Shown: positions 34,356 to 45,115 of the stretch, one piece after another | Layout of the letters: each line of letters begins with the position of its first letter | How positions within the stretch are numbered: position 1 is the stretch's first letter | Assembly (NCBI GenBank): GCA_023101885.1 | Contig: JALPQD010000138.1 | Location: 3,510,489-3,574,488 of the forward strand | DNA from: Typhlomys cinereus | Taxonomy: Eukaryota > Chordata > Mammalia > Rodentia > Platacanthomyidae | DNA length: 64,000 nt | Direction: 5' to 3' | Notes under the pieces: generated by a model | Told to the model about the DNA's origin: nothing | Seen by the model: the letters and a program-made list of their open reading frames with translations, nothing else | The model's database searches: none | Position numbers and translations under genes: made by a program

Positions 34356-34388
34356 TGACCTATAACCGCGCGCCGCGTGCCCCGCCCC
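34356..34388 (-). promoter_or_regulatory. Putative FDX1 core promoter: GC box, TATA-like box, AGGTCA half-site
   Basis: Reading the minus strand, a GC box (GGGGCGGG, 34388-34381) is followed by GGTTATAGGTCACG at about 34367-34354. This combines a TATA-like TTATA with an AGGTCA nuclear-receptor half-site (34361-34356). It lies about 95 bp upstream of the start codon, leaving room for a short 5' UTR starting near 34330-34340. SF-1 and Sp1 control of adrenodoxin promoters is known; that these particular sites are used is inference. Confidence 0.5.
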
Positions 34389-34460
34389 GTGGGCAGGCCC
34401 GAGGGGCGGAGCCTGCGGCCACGGGCGGCGCCCGGGACAGCCTTGGCCCCCCCCACAGGC

Positions 34461-34866
34461 CAGTGGTGCGCGCGAAGACGTGAATCCTTTTATGTGTATA
34501 TGTAAATGTTTTGGTTTTTTTTCAAAGTCAGCCTTCTGTCTACTCGAAAAGCCACGTATCCAGCACACTGCGTGGTCCGATTCCCCAGGCCACTCAAAAC
34601 CAAAAGTACAAGTTGAGCACATCCTAGAGTTTCAGTTGCCACAAAAGAGAATGTGGCGTTTGCAAACCGGGCGCCTGGACATGACCAATCGACATTGTCA
34701 GAGACTTCGGTGTGAAAGAAGAAACCAGCACAACTTTAACTGTTCTGTAGAGCTGCCCCAAGGATCAGGTAATGATCCTAGGCCTGCGTTGGCAAATAAA
34801 TGTTAAGTACAGAAATTATCTGACACTTGACAAGAAAGGATTTTTTTAGTTGTTGTTATTGTATTT
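34461..34866. other. Region upstream of the FDX1 promoter
   Basis: CpG content falls abruptly after 34480. No divergent gene is visible. Confidence 0.4.
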
Positions 34867-34869
34867 ATT

Positions 34870-35045
34870 GGGGTCGGTGAAATAGCTCAATAAGTAAGGC
34901 ATCTGCTTTCAAACCAGGCCACCTGAGGTCAGTCCCCGGAAGCCCACATGATAGAAGAAAACTGACTTCAGAAAGTTGTCCTCATGGCATGCGTGTGTAC
35001 CTCTCTCTTGTTCTCTTTCTCTCTTTCAAATAAAGAAACAAAAGA
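34870..35045 (+). mobile_element. B3-like SINE
   Basis: ggggtcggtgaaatagctca, ggaagcccacatgatagaag, actgacttcagaaagttgtc; TC tail then caaataaagaaac. Confidence 0.7.
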
Positions 35046-35257
35046 CATGAAAAGCTAAAAGGACACTTATTATTATGAACAGGAATGTTTTTTAATGTTT
35101 TTAAATTTATGATGATGAATTGAAATTTCCAGACTTTTTCTAAAACAAGAGAAATTATTTTTAAAATTCCATTTTCTCACAGCTGGTACTGTTGTGGAAA
35201 GACGCATTGTGGAAATAGCAATACTCAAACCCAAGGTCTACCTTGTAGGCTCTTTAA

Positions 35258-35370
35258 GACCTTGGATAAATGACTCTTCAGAGGATCTGCTATTTCCATT
35301 ACCCATGGATAAGATAAATGCCCATTTCAGGGCCGTTCTGAGGGTTAAGAGAACGAACACACACCACCAG
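35258..35370 (+). mobile_element. MIR relic
   Basis: gaccttggataaatgactct, ttccattacccatggataag and gggccgttctgagggttaag follow the MIR 3' half. Confidence 0.5.
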
Positions 35371-36302
35371 CCATGCGTCAGAGGACATGACAGACCTTGA
35401 ATCCTTTCCGGAGTGGTCTTAAAAAGGCAAAAGGGCAGAAGTGCATATTGCAAAAGTTTTGAATATAATAAGAATATTCAAAACTAGCAAGGAAGATCTG
35501 GATAGATAGCCTTTTTCAACACCCCAGAGGTATTGAATTAGGTGGGGTAAAGCAGGACAGATAGGAGTCAAGGGTCCTGCTTCCCTCAATCTTCAGATTT
35601 TAATAATAATAATAATAATAATAATAATATTGAACAAATCAAGTTAGGGAGAGCACAAGGATCCCAGCAAGCAATCCTGAAAAGGAGTCTTTAAAACACA
35701 CATATAACACACATTTGTTTGATCATAACTAAATCTCTGAAGTCAGATAATTTAATTGTTGGATGAGAACTGAGGAAAAAACACATCCTTTTTCCCTCAG
35801 TCTTCTTATAGCAAATCTTGCTTTGGCTTGGTTGTGCAACAACATTCTACTTTGCAGTATTACTTGTGGACATCCCACAGTTATCTGAGTTGCCCCTGTG
35901 TTACCAGATAGAAAGGCTTGAATACAGCCAGAGTTACAGTACTTATAAATAATAAAATGTTTGTGACCTTCATTCATATGACTCAGGGTTCAATAAACTC
36001 ATAGAGATTAATGATAGGAAAAGTTCTCTAGATTTTCAAAGTGGATGAGAGTTCACTCTAAAAAACATGAGGATATGGATATGTCTCAGAATTCCAGAGG
36101 GATTGGCCAAGTTAGGGTTCATGACCACAGAAAAATACAACTTGGAATCAGAGAACACATGATTCTGTCTATGTATTTCCTTGTCTGTAAAGTATCACTC
36201 CTTCATCTTTCACTCTCATTAAGTCCTTTTGTATGTGGATGTTCTTGGTGCTATAATCAAACAGTACCAGCTACATAAATTATAAAGAACAAGCTAAGCA
36301 TG
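35371..36302. other. Unassigned intergenic sequence with (TAA)n
   Basis: (TAA)n at 35600-35629. No gene. Confidence 0.4.
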
Positions 36303-36657
36303 TGTAACAGTTACTCTTAACTATTGCTGTGAGAGAGCACCCAGAGTCAAGCAACTTAAGGGAAAAAAGGAAATTTGTTCAGTTTACAGTTTCAGAGGGG
36401 AGAAAGTCTTTTAAAGTGGAGGTGGGATGGCTGGCCCGCCAAAGCTGGAGAAGGCTAGGTCACTGCAGTCATTTGGAGAGCTCAGAGTTGCAGACTGCTT
36501 GCTGCAAAAGACAGACTTCTCCTGGAGGTAGGGTGGGACTAAGCCACCTCAAGACCCACCCCTTGTGACTGTCTTCCTCCAGTAAAGCTCCACCTCTCAA
36601 GTTGCCATGACCTGCCAAACACATGAGACTGTGGGGGACACATTTCAAACCATGTCA
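36303..36657 (-). mobile_element. MaLR solo LTR, antisense, with 5-bp TSD
   Basis: The 355-bp LTR is bounded by a perfect TSD GCATG (36298-36302 and 36658-36662). On the minus strand it begins TGACATGGTTTGAAATGTGT and ends AGTAACTGTTACA. It is the same family as the LTRs at 40885 and 42679 but visibly diverged from them. Confidence 0.85.
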
Positions 36658-36782
36658 GCATGTCTCCTCAAACATTTACCGTTTTTCATGATGCATCCTT
36701 TCAAATCCCATCTAGCTTTTAAAAAGGTATAGTGTGTTCTGGTTATCTGTAGTCATTGAACCTGATGTAAACATTATGTGAT
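36658..36782. other. Short unassigned sequence
   Basis: AT-rich, nothing recognised. Confidence 0.3.
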
Positions 36783-36928
36783 AACAGGCCAGGGGGTTAA
36801 GGTACCTGTGCACGAACCTGGTCATCTGAGTTCAATTCCACATGGTAGAAGGAGAAAACCAACTTCAGAAAGTTGTCATCTTCCACCTCTCTCTCTCTCT
36901 TCTCTAATAATAAAGTAAAATACTTAAA
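36783..36928 (+). mobile_element. B3-like SINE, diverged
   Basis: gagttcaattccacatggta, gaaggagaaaaccaacttca, gaaagttgtcatcttccacc; TC tail and aataataaag. Confidence 0.65.
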
Positions 36929-36944
36929 AGATTATATGATGTGG

Positions 36945-37098
36945 GCTTGGGAGATTACTCAGGTCTTAAAACCTTTGCCTCACAAGCAGAAGGACCTGAT
37001 TTCAAATCCCCAGATCCACATAAAAATGCTAGATGGATATGGCAGTAGCCTTTTTAAAAAAACATTTTATTTGTGTGTGTGTGTGTGTGTGTGTGTGT

Positions 37099-37143
<45 letters not shown>

Positions 37144-37552
37144 CGTCCAGGGAGCCCTGTGTGTGCTTGTGGAGGCCCCAGGATGACATTAGGAATCATG
37201 TTGGATTGCTCTACCTCCTTTTTGCTTTGCTCTGGGATTTCCCAGGCTCCACTTTCCACAGTTGGAAGTACATGCTGCCACCATTTCTGTCTGGCATTTT
37301 TTATGGGATCCAAAATTTGAACTCAGATCCTTCTGCTTGTAAGGCAGAGTCTTAACCCCTGAACCATCTCTCCAGCCCATTGTGGTGGCTTTTACTTCTG
37401 GCTCTGGAAGACAGAGCCTGGGAAACCTCACTGCAAATAAATAAGGAGATGGAGCAATCCAGGATTATTCCCTACGTCACCCTTGGGCCTCCATAGACAC
37501 ATGCAATCAAGTGTCCTCTTGCACATGCACGCGTGCACACACACACACAAAG
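36945..37552 (+). mobile_element. Older Dip-like SINE split by an opposite-strand Dip-like SINE
   Basis: Left part 36945-37051 (ttgggagattactcaggtct, gatttcaaatccccagatcc, tggatatggcagtagcc). Right part 37380-37552 (ggcttttacttctggctctg, gacagagcctgggaaacctc, CA tail). The two join in order across the insert. Confidence 0.75.
37052..37379 (-). mobile_element. Older Dip-like SINE, antisense, nested in the sense copy
   Basis: Starts with a (TG)n run of about 35 units (37071-37141, interrupted by ACG), then tgtggaggccccaggatgac, gcagagtcttaacccctgaa and ccatctctccagcccat. Full length including the tRNA-like head. Confidence 0.8.
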
Positions 37553-37627
37553 TTACAGGGGACATGCGTAGATCAAAACATCACAGGGTATCCCATTTGC
37601 ATTTCTGTTTTGTATGTTGGCTATGAC

Positions 37628-37705
37628 AAATTTATAATGAACAGAAATTTATTTTCTAGTTACCGTGGCTAGAGAGTCTAAAATCAAGATACCAGCAGGT
37701 CTGGG
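37628..37705 (-). mobile_element. MaLR/MLT-type LTR fragment, antisense
   Basis: gaaatttattttctagttac and gtctaaaatcaagataccag match the antisense MaLR LTR interior. Confidence 0.45.
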
Positions 37706-38138
37706 AGGAAAAAAGGAGAGGAAAGAGGGAGAGGAAGGGAAATAGAAAAACGAACCAAGTTTCGCCCATGAAGACTTAAGTTTATTTAGGAAACTCATCT
37801 AAAAATCCAGCAAGAGAGCAGCAGTTTCCCAGCTAGATGAAAATTACTACTGCTCTGGAGTCAGGGGGGCAAGCTTTTAACATTTGGAGTGCAGGGGGAA
37901 GGAATTTCAATTTGACTGGTTTGTTCCATTCCAGAATAACTAGGAGTGTGTCCTGTTGTTTATTTTCCTTATCAGACCCTGTGAACATTCTTGGTGGGGT
38001 CTATCAAGTGGAGTCTCTCATCTGAGGTGGGCTTTAGAATCTGTCACAGAGATCCCAGTCTGTGCTGATACTGTGGGGGTTCTCAGGCCTAAAGCCTGCT
38101 CTCTGGAGAATGACACATTAGCATCTAAAATGGGCATC
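37706..38138. other. Unassigned sequence before an LTR-like element
   Basis: Purine-rich at 37700-37750; no gene. Confidence 0.35.
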
Positions 38139-38699
38139 TGTTAGGTAGATTCTTCCCTTTGGAAGTTGAGTTTTACCTCTTGTCTGCATAGACAATGGCA
38201 GGCAAATTCCTTTCTCTGGGAGTTGAGCTTACCTCCTGTCTGTTCTTAGATAGCTTTTGTTCTTCTCAGAACTGGCTGGGCTATTACCTTCCCCTCCAGT
38301 CCCTTCCCTATACATTTGAGATATGTTAATGCATGGATCAGGTAACTCTGCTTTGAGACATTCATTATTCATTCCCTTTTAGCAACTAAGTGTCATGCCT
38401 GCTTTTAACTCTACCTGGGGACATTCATGTCTGGTCCCACACAGCAAGTAGATGTCACTCCTACTTTTCTTTGTTAACTGGAATGTATACATTTTCCATA
38501 ATCCTGTAAAGAATTTGGCCCTGCTCTTCTTTGATGTTTTCCTATAAATATTCATGTATGCTACAATAAAATTGGCTTAGATGATGGAGGACATCCTAGG
38601 CTCCCTCCGACCCAATGCCTGAGCAATTTTTACCTCTCCCACTTCTGTTTTCTGCATGTAAGTCTGGGTTTATGCTGGTTTGTGGGACCGGACATGACA
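38139..38699 (+). mobile_element. LTR-like element with tandem U3 duplication
   Basis: Begins TGTTAGG and ends TGACA. A TATAAATA box (38543), AATAAAA (38564) and a U5-like end follow in LTR order. Two imperfect copies of a unit (about 38150-38192 and 38210-38252, sharing gttgag and tacctc.tgtctg) lie in the U3 part. No TSD found, so the ends are provisional. Confidence 0.5.
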
Positions 38700-38747
38700 C
38701 CATATTTTCTATGTCTGCTACACTTCTGTGTTGGCTTGGGGATTGTA

Positions 38748-40140
38748 CTGGTTACTCTTTTCTGTTGCTGTGAGACAATACTCAGACTCAAGGGAATAAA
38801 GTAGAGTTATTTGGCTTATGGTTCCAAGGGGGAGATTTGGTTCATTAAGACAGAAGAGGCTTGGCTAGAAGAGGCTTAAGTTACATCCATCATGGAGGCT
38901 GAGAGAGCTAACTACAAACTGCAAGAGCAGCAGACTTCTCACAGAAGCAGGGCAGGAATAACCAAACTCAAGACCCTCTGTAACTGCCTTTCCCCAGCAA
39001 GGCTCCACCTCCGGAAGTTTCCATAACCTTCCCGAACAACATCTAAGGATTCAAACACATGAGTCTGTGGAGGACAAATTACATTCAAACCCTGGCCCCC
39101 ACAGGCTATTGGCCATCTCATGATTCAATACAATTTCAAAAGTCTCATAGACTATGTCAGTAGTCCCAACACAGTCCAAAAGTCCAAAGCCTAAAGCCTC
39201 CTGCAAATGAAAAGACAAGTTACATACTTCCAACATACAATAGCACAGAACAAACATTCTCATTCCAAAAGGGAAGAATGGGGACATATTCAGGAAAAAT
39301 CACTCTGTTACAAAACCAAAAACCATCAGGACAAACTCCAAATACAGCAGATGAACTTCCTATTGAAATCATCTCAGTTCCAGAGGATTTCAGGTCTACT
39401 CTTCTAGCACAGCTGCTGGCAAAACACATCACTCACTTGGACTGACTCCTCCCATGATGCAAAGCTTTCCTTGACAGATGTCCTCATTATCTCTGGCATC
39501 TCTAACATCTTCACTTCTCAACTGAAAATGAGGCTTCAACTCCACAGCACAAAATACCCTTCTTGGGCCTCTTGCAAGTTTTCTTATACTGTGACACACT
39601 GCCTGACTTCAGCTCCTCTCTCAAATCTTGGAAGAGGGGTTCACAGCCTCTTCATTCCTGCATCTTTGATGACTCTAAAACCAGTATGATGTGGATGACG
39701 TTGCCAGGTTCTGCTATAGCCTCTACATGAAGATTAGCCGCCTTTTATCATAGGTAGTTTAGCTTCTCTGTGCTGATACTGGGCAGAATTGCCCTTGGGC
39801 AGTTGCTTCAGAGGGGCAAAAGCAGAACATTCCTTTGGAAATGTGCCCTTTAGGTTTTCCCTGCCAAAAGAATTTGCATTCTTATGTGGGAGCCCCTCCT
39901 GAGGATCTTGTTCTTGAGTTGCAGTCTCTTCTATTGTCCCAATGAAGGCTTTGGTTCACTAATGGGGCTGATCTCTTTAACAATAGCTGCCATTTTGCTG
40001 TTTGCAGCCACTTTAAACTTCGGTTCACATTTTTCTTCATCAACCCTCATGGTTTTCATTTCTTTTTGTCTGATTCCTTACTCTTTTTCACCATTAATCT
40101 GAACAAGAGCACTAAAAGGTAGCCATGCCACACTGTCAAG
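38748..40140 (-). mobile_element. MaLR, antisense: 3' LTR plus most of the internal region, no 5' LTR
   Basis: The LTR is 38748-39091 (gttactcttttctgttgctg to acattcaaaccctgg). Next to it the minus strand has the same pre-LTR sequence as the intact copy (gacttttggactg, gatggccaatagcctgtggg). Both copies can encode a related degenerate peptide (PFGMxMFxLCxCxLEVCNL). The 5' end is missing beyond about 40140. Confidence 0.75.
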
Positions 40141-40163
40141 ACTACATTGCCTTCTTCTGTATA

Positions 40164-40164
40164 T

Positions 40165-40208
<44 letters not shown>

Positions 40209-40219
40209 TAGATAGATAG
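40164..40219 (+). repeat. (AGAC)n/(AGAT)n tetranucleotide repeat
   Basis: About 11 AGAC units followed by three AGAT units. Confidence 0.95.
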
Positions 40220-40879
40220 CATTATTGCCTTTCTGTTGATGAATAAACAGGCACTGAGGTATATTAAATGAAGTTTGGGATGTTACTAAAATAAATAATA
40301 TGACATTTATTTAGTAGTTTGTATTGCATTCATATACAGTAGATACAGTGTATATTTATGCAACATCATATAAAATGGATTTTTCACCTTGACAAGACAA
40401 TAGATTGGATTCTATATTTTCCTATTTCTATTCATATTAAAATGCTTGTGCTCAAACTGAGTGTTTTAAAGAAACAGAAAACAAGTTAATATCAAAAGAA
40501 ATATACTCTTGTTCTGTTTTTTCATCTGGTTTCTATGATGTTCCTAAAGGATACATGTATTCTTTATCTTTAGTGTTTGTAACTATGCATTTATTAACGT
40601 GGCCTACTAAGATGCAATAGAGGAATTCCTAGCAATAAAGGAAACACAGCTAAAAATGCTGTGGGATAGTCAAGGCCAGTCATCTGAATGTAACATTGAT
40701 CCGTCTGGTTGAGATTAAGCAACACAGGAAAAGTTGTCAGGTTTCCTTGAATTTGGCTGATCTAAAGCTTTGAGTTGTGGAAATGTAACTTGTTTTGTTC
40801 CAGTTGTTGCTCATTTTTTTCAAAAGCATACCGATATTAGATAGTTCCAGAGCTTCAATTTGGAAGACACTTTCCATTC
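40220..40879. other. AT-rich unassigned sequence
   Basis: No gene or recognised repeat. Confidence 0.35.
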
Positions 40880-40884
40880 CTATC

Positions 40885-43029
40885 TGTCATAGTTTGAAAT
40901 GTGTCCCCCACAGTCTCATGTGTTTGGCAAAGTCATGGCACCTTGAGAGGCGGAGCCTTGCTGGAGGAAGGCAGTCACAAGGGGTGGGCCTTGAGGTGGA
41001 TTAGTCCCACCCTACCTCCAAGAGAAGTCTGCCTTTGCAGCAAGCAGTCTGCAGCTCTCAGCTTCCAAGATGTCTGCGGTGACTTAGCCTCCTCAAGCTT
41101 TGGCCAGCCAGCCATGCCACCTCTGCTTTGAGAGACTGTCCCTTCCCTCTGGAACCGTAAGCTGAATAAACCTCCCTTTCTCCCTTAAGTTGGTTGACTT
41201 TGGGTGCTCTCTCACAGCAATAGTAAAGAGTAACTTAAAGAAATTGGTACCGGGAGTGCGGTATTGCTGTGATATTAAGAACAGCTGATACCACAATGTG
41301 AAGTTGTTTGTGAAGCTGAGAGAAGTTGGTACCTAGCAGTATGGCCAATGCTGTGATGTGGCTAGTGTGCCTTTGGAACTGTTTGTTGAGAGAAATATGG
41401 AGAACTTTGGGACTTTGTGCTGGGAAAGTCTTTGTGCCTTGGCGGTTAGGACAAAGGGACCTTTCTTGTGAGAACTCAGAGGAGAGCAATGCTGTGGAAG
41501 ACACAGACAGTGGAAGCCCAGCTTGTGATGGTCCAGAGGGGAACAGAGACTGTGTTTGCAACTGGACGAGTGATACATGGAGCCATGTATTGGCCGAGAG
41601 TTTAGTGAAGTTTTGCCCTCGTCCTGAAAGTTTGCCTGAAATTAAGCTGGACTGCTTGGCAGAGGAAATTTCAAAGCAATGTAATCTTGACAATGTGATA
41701 TGACTACTTTTTAGTTGTCTTCAAAGTTATGAAAAAGAGCAAAGAATCAGGCAGGAAGAAGCAAAAACTGTAAGATCAATGATGAAAAATACAATGGCAA
41801 ACTTAAAGAGTTGAACCAGGAAGAAGCAGAGAACAAAATGACTGTTGAAGAGATTAGCTATTCCAATAATAGGAGAGGCCCTAGCTTGAGGGCAAGATCC
41901 TCAGGGAAGGCTCCCACTCATAAATCCTTTCAGAAGACTGGAGCTAAAGGGTGGAGTTCCAAAGCAAGAGTGGTTTCTCTTACCAAGCAACTGCTCAGGA
42001 GTGAAAGAGATGGTCAACATAGAGAAGCAGAATCAGCTGTGATTCAAGGGGGCCAGTCTTGGCAAAGTCGTCCACGTGGTTCTGGTTTTAGAGGCATTAG
42101 TGATGCAAGAGGGAGGAGATCATGGAGTCCTCCTCCAAGATTTCAAAAATTGGCAGAATCCAGGCATCATGAGGCAAGAAGCCTACAGTTTAGAGGCCCA
42201 AGAAGGGCAGTTTGTGCTGTGGAGTTAAAGCCTGGTTTGCCAGACACAATGTGGGACACCTGCCAAGGAGAGCTGTATGCCCTGGGAGGAGTCAGCTCAA
42301 GAGACCAACATATTCTATGGGCAGCTGCAATGGCGGGGTGGAACCAAAGCCCTTTGGAACTGAGATGATTTGAACAAGAGGCTCACCTGTTGTAATTGGA
42401 ACTACAAGATTTGGAGTTTGTCCTGCTGGTTTTTGGTCTTGTTATGGACCGATGTTTCCTGGATATATCCCCATTCCTTCCTTTTGGAATGGGAATGTTT
42501 ATTCTGTGCCATTGTCTGTTAGAAGTATGTAACTTGTATTTTGATTTTGCAGGAGGCTTTGGACTTTGGACTTTTGGACTGTTGGGAATACCATTGTAGT
42601 CTATGAAGACTTTCAAAGTTGGACTGAGATGTTTTGCATAATGAGATGGCAATGAGCCTGTGGGGGCCAGGGGTAGAATGTCATGGTTTGAAATGTGTCC
42701 CCCACAGTGTGTTTGCAAAGTCATGGCACCTTGAGAGGCGGAGCCTTGCTGGAGGAAGGCAGTCACAAGGGGTGGGCCTTGAGGTGGATTAGTCCCACCC
42801 TACCTCCAAGAGAAGTCTGCCTTTGCAGCAAGCAGTCTGCAGCTCTCAGCTTCCAAGATGTCTGCGGTGACTTAGCCTCCTCAAGCTTTGGCCAGCCAGC
42901 CATGCCACCTCTGCTTTGAGAGACTGTCCCTTCCCTCTGGAACCGTAAGCTGAATAAACCTCCCTTTCTCCCTTAAGTTGGTTGACTTTGGGTGCTCTCT
43001 CACAGCAATAGTAAAGAGTAACTTAAAGA
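40885..43029 (+). mobile_element. Complete MaLR (ERVL-MaLR) element with two nearly identical LTRs
   Basis: 5' LTR 40885-41241 and 3' LTR 42679-43029 begin TGTCATRGTTTGAAATG and differ by one substitution near the start and a 6-bp length change; the last 300 or so bases read identical. A 5-bp TSD CTATC (40880-40884 and 43030-43034) bounds the element. The internal region starts with attggtaccgggagtg, a MaLR primer-binding-site context, and ends with a purine-rich tggggg..gggg tract before the 3' LTR. MaLRs are non-autonomous, mobilised by ERVL; no protein function is expected. Confidence 0.9.
41242..42678 (+). mobile_element. MaLR internal region
   Basis: Carries open stretches of 125 (41326-41703) and 185 (41811-42368) codons. 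They show no recognisable domain; the second is rich in Arg, Ser and Gly. The order and wording parallel known THE1/MST internal sequences. I treat it as non-coding transposon sequence. Confidence 0.8.
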
Positions 43030-43094
43030 CTATCTAACCTTACTTAGCTGTCAACGGGCATCTCAACTCTCAACACTTCTTAGTTGATGCTGTT

Positions 43095-43230
43095 TTTGTT
43101 TTGTTTGGACACAGGATTTGTTTGAGACAGGGCCTCATTCCACAGCCTGGACCGGTCTCAAACTCACAGCAATCCTCCTGCCTCAGCCCCTTGGGTGCTG
43201 AAATGACAGGCATGAGCTACCATGCCTGGC
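43095..43230 (-). mobile_element. B1-like SINE, antisense
   Basis: ttgagacagggcctcattcc, cctcctgcctcagccccttg, gtgctgaaatgacaggcatg. Confidence 0.8.
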
Positions 43231-43572
43231 TTTTGACTCTCCCAACTCTTCTTTGCATGTCTTCAAGCAAGTCGAAATCAGTCTGGGCAATTTAAAAAGC
43301 ACCATTTGAAAGCACATTGTGCTGGTACAGCTCTGAAGAGGCAGGCCATCAAACATGCTGGTTGCTGGTATGCAGAATAATCCAACAGCCACAGACAGCA
43401 ATGTGATATGCTAAAAGTTTTAGATGACAAAAATTCACTTCCCCTTGAATCTAGAGGTCCCAGCCCTGGGAATATATCTAATAGCTATCCATACAGATGC
43501 TATATTGATGCAAAATGATGTTTGCATGTTGTGGTTTATTTATAGTATGGTTTATTATAGTATGTCACAGTT
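43231..43572. other. Unassigned intergenic sequence
   Basis: No gene; short direct repeat of tatagtatggtttat / tatagtatgtcac at 43540-43567. Confidence 0.35.
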
Positions 43573-43574
43573 TT

Positions 43575-43800
43575 CGATACAGGTGTTAACTTGACAATCA
43601 AAGGCTCCAGATCATGTGTAAGGATTTAGTAGTTAAGCCCTGAGTATGCCTGCAGGAGATCATCTAATTGAGCAAGTGAGACCATTGCCTGGGCAGGTAG
43701 ATAAAATAAAGGGAGAAGGCATTCTTTGGCATACTTGGACAGACATGCTGTCTGGCGAGGGAAATCCCCCCCACCAGTCCTGTTGTTATGGTTTGGTAGT
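43575..43800 (+). mobile_element. LTR-like repeat, family 2, sense, partial
   Basis: acaggtgttaacttgacaat, aagccctgagtatgcctgca, cttggacagacatgctgtct. Lies head to head with an antisense relative. Confidence 0.55.
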
Positions 43801-43829
43801 TCTCTTGTTTGTCTGCACATTGTCAAAAA

Positions 43830-44225
43830 ATTCACAGCCAAATGGCGTAAGAGAACAAGGGGTTTATTTTGACCTGCGGTTCTTCAGTATAGTTCCCTGT
43901 CCAGCTTGGCAGGAGAGCTCACCCCAACACCAGGACCCAAGGGAAGTGGTCACACCATATCCATATATCCACAGAACTGCTGAGAGTGGGACAATTCTTA
44001 CTTACCATGACAGCTGTCTGGCCAAGTATAACAAAGGATGCCAACTGTCTTACCCAGTTCACTCCATCTTACCACCTGCTAAGGACTCGTCCAGCTCACC
44101 ATGGGCTGGGTCTTCCCCTTCGGTTAGACAGACTCCTGCAAGCTTGCTCAGGTCTTCACTCAGCTCAGTCTTTACAACTATATCCAGAGTGTGAGGCTTC
44201 ACTGTTAAGATGACACACTGTGACA
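43830..44225 (-). mobile_element. LTR-like repeat, family 2, antisense
   Basis: cttggcaggagagctcaccc, gtctggccaagtataacaaa, ccatgggctgggtcttcccc. The antisense form of its AATAAACCCCTT-type end appears as aaggggtttatttt (43858-43871). Confidence 0.6.
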
Positions 44226-44916
44226 CACTAAGGCAAAACCTAATCCCATCTAATGAGATGTTCTGAGTCTGAGCTGAGATGGCTCTTCCGGTGTGCCACA
44301 CTGAAACAAAGGAGCCAGATCTTTGATTTTTTTTTTTTTTTTTACCAGCCTGTCACTAGTGATTGCTGGAAGGGACTATAACTTTGGCCAAAGCTGGTCC
44401 TCAGCATAGAGCTGTCAGAGGCAGCTGATAGAAGACTACAGGCACATGAAGGTCCCCTGGGACCACAGTGTGCACCCTCCGATGTTGTTTATTGCTATTT
44501 GTACTTCATAAATGAGAAGCCAATGTTCGAAGATATTATTGAGTGCCTCGTCCAAGGATACATGTTTTGCAAGAATGTAGGTGAGTTTTTCTCATTCTAA
44601 AGTCTCATATTCCTCCCATGCCTTCAGAAACCATAGTTTTAATAACCTGATGTGCCTCTAATTCATTTAAGTAATCTTTGTACATTGGTTTGTTACTCAG
44701 TCAAGATAAACAAGTTCAGAGAAAAGATGAAGGCCTGATGTGCTTATATGGAGATAAAGAAAAAAAAAAACTGCCTTCTATTTCTTTTTGCTATCGATAT
44801 GCAATGCAGCAGGTTGTCATGAATACATACTATATGTGCATACTGGCATAGTATTCCTTGAAATCTTATTGCTGGTGAGCAAAGTCTTCCCTCGTATTAA
44901 AAAAACCAGTTTCAAG
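44226..44916. other. Unassigned intergenic sequence with poly(T)
   Basis: Poly(T) at 44327-44343. No gene. Confidence 0.35.
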
Positions 44917-45115
44917 GCTGGAGAACATAGCTCAGTTGCTTAGCACACACGAAACCCTGGGTTCTATTCTCTACACCATGTAAACTGAATGGTATAGGCC
45001 AGCACTGGCGAGGCAGAGGCAGAAGTTCAAAGTGAGTTTAAGGCCAGACTGGGCTCCACGAGATCTTGTCTCGAAACAAGAGAGGGGGCAATTTCATCCA
45101 GGTAAAGAATAAATA
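44917..45115 (+). mobile_element. B4-type SINE (ID + B1 fusion)
   Basis: ID part aggctggagaacatagctca and ccctgggttctattctc; B1 part cagcactggcgaggcagagg and gccagactgggctcc. Confidence 0.75.

Larger units (their letters stand above)
33560..34460. promoter_or_regulatory. CpG island at the 5' end of FDX1
   Basis: CG dinucleotides are frequent from about 33.6 kb and dense at 33830-34440, in contrast to the CpG-poor flanks. The island covers the promoter, exon 1 and the first few hundred bases of intron 1. Several long open frames on both strands here reflect lack of stop codons in GC-rich sequence, not extra genes. Confidence 0.85.

Noticed and set aside
33792..34483. Long plus-strand open frames of 188 and 192 codons across the CpG island, antisense to FDX1 exon 1
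   Set aside because: GC-rich sequence lacks stop codons. The peptides are Arg/Pro/Ala-rich with no domain, and no splice or polyA context supports a gene.
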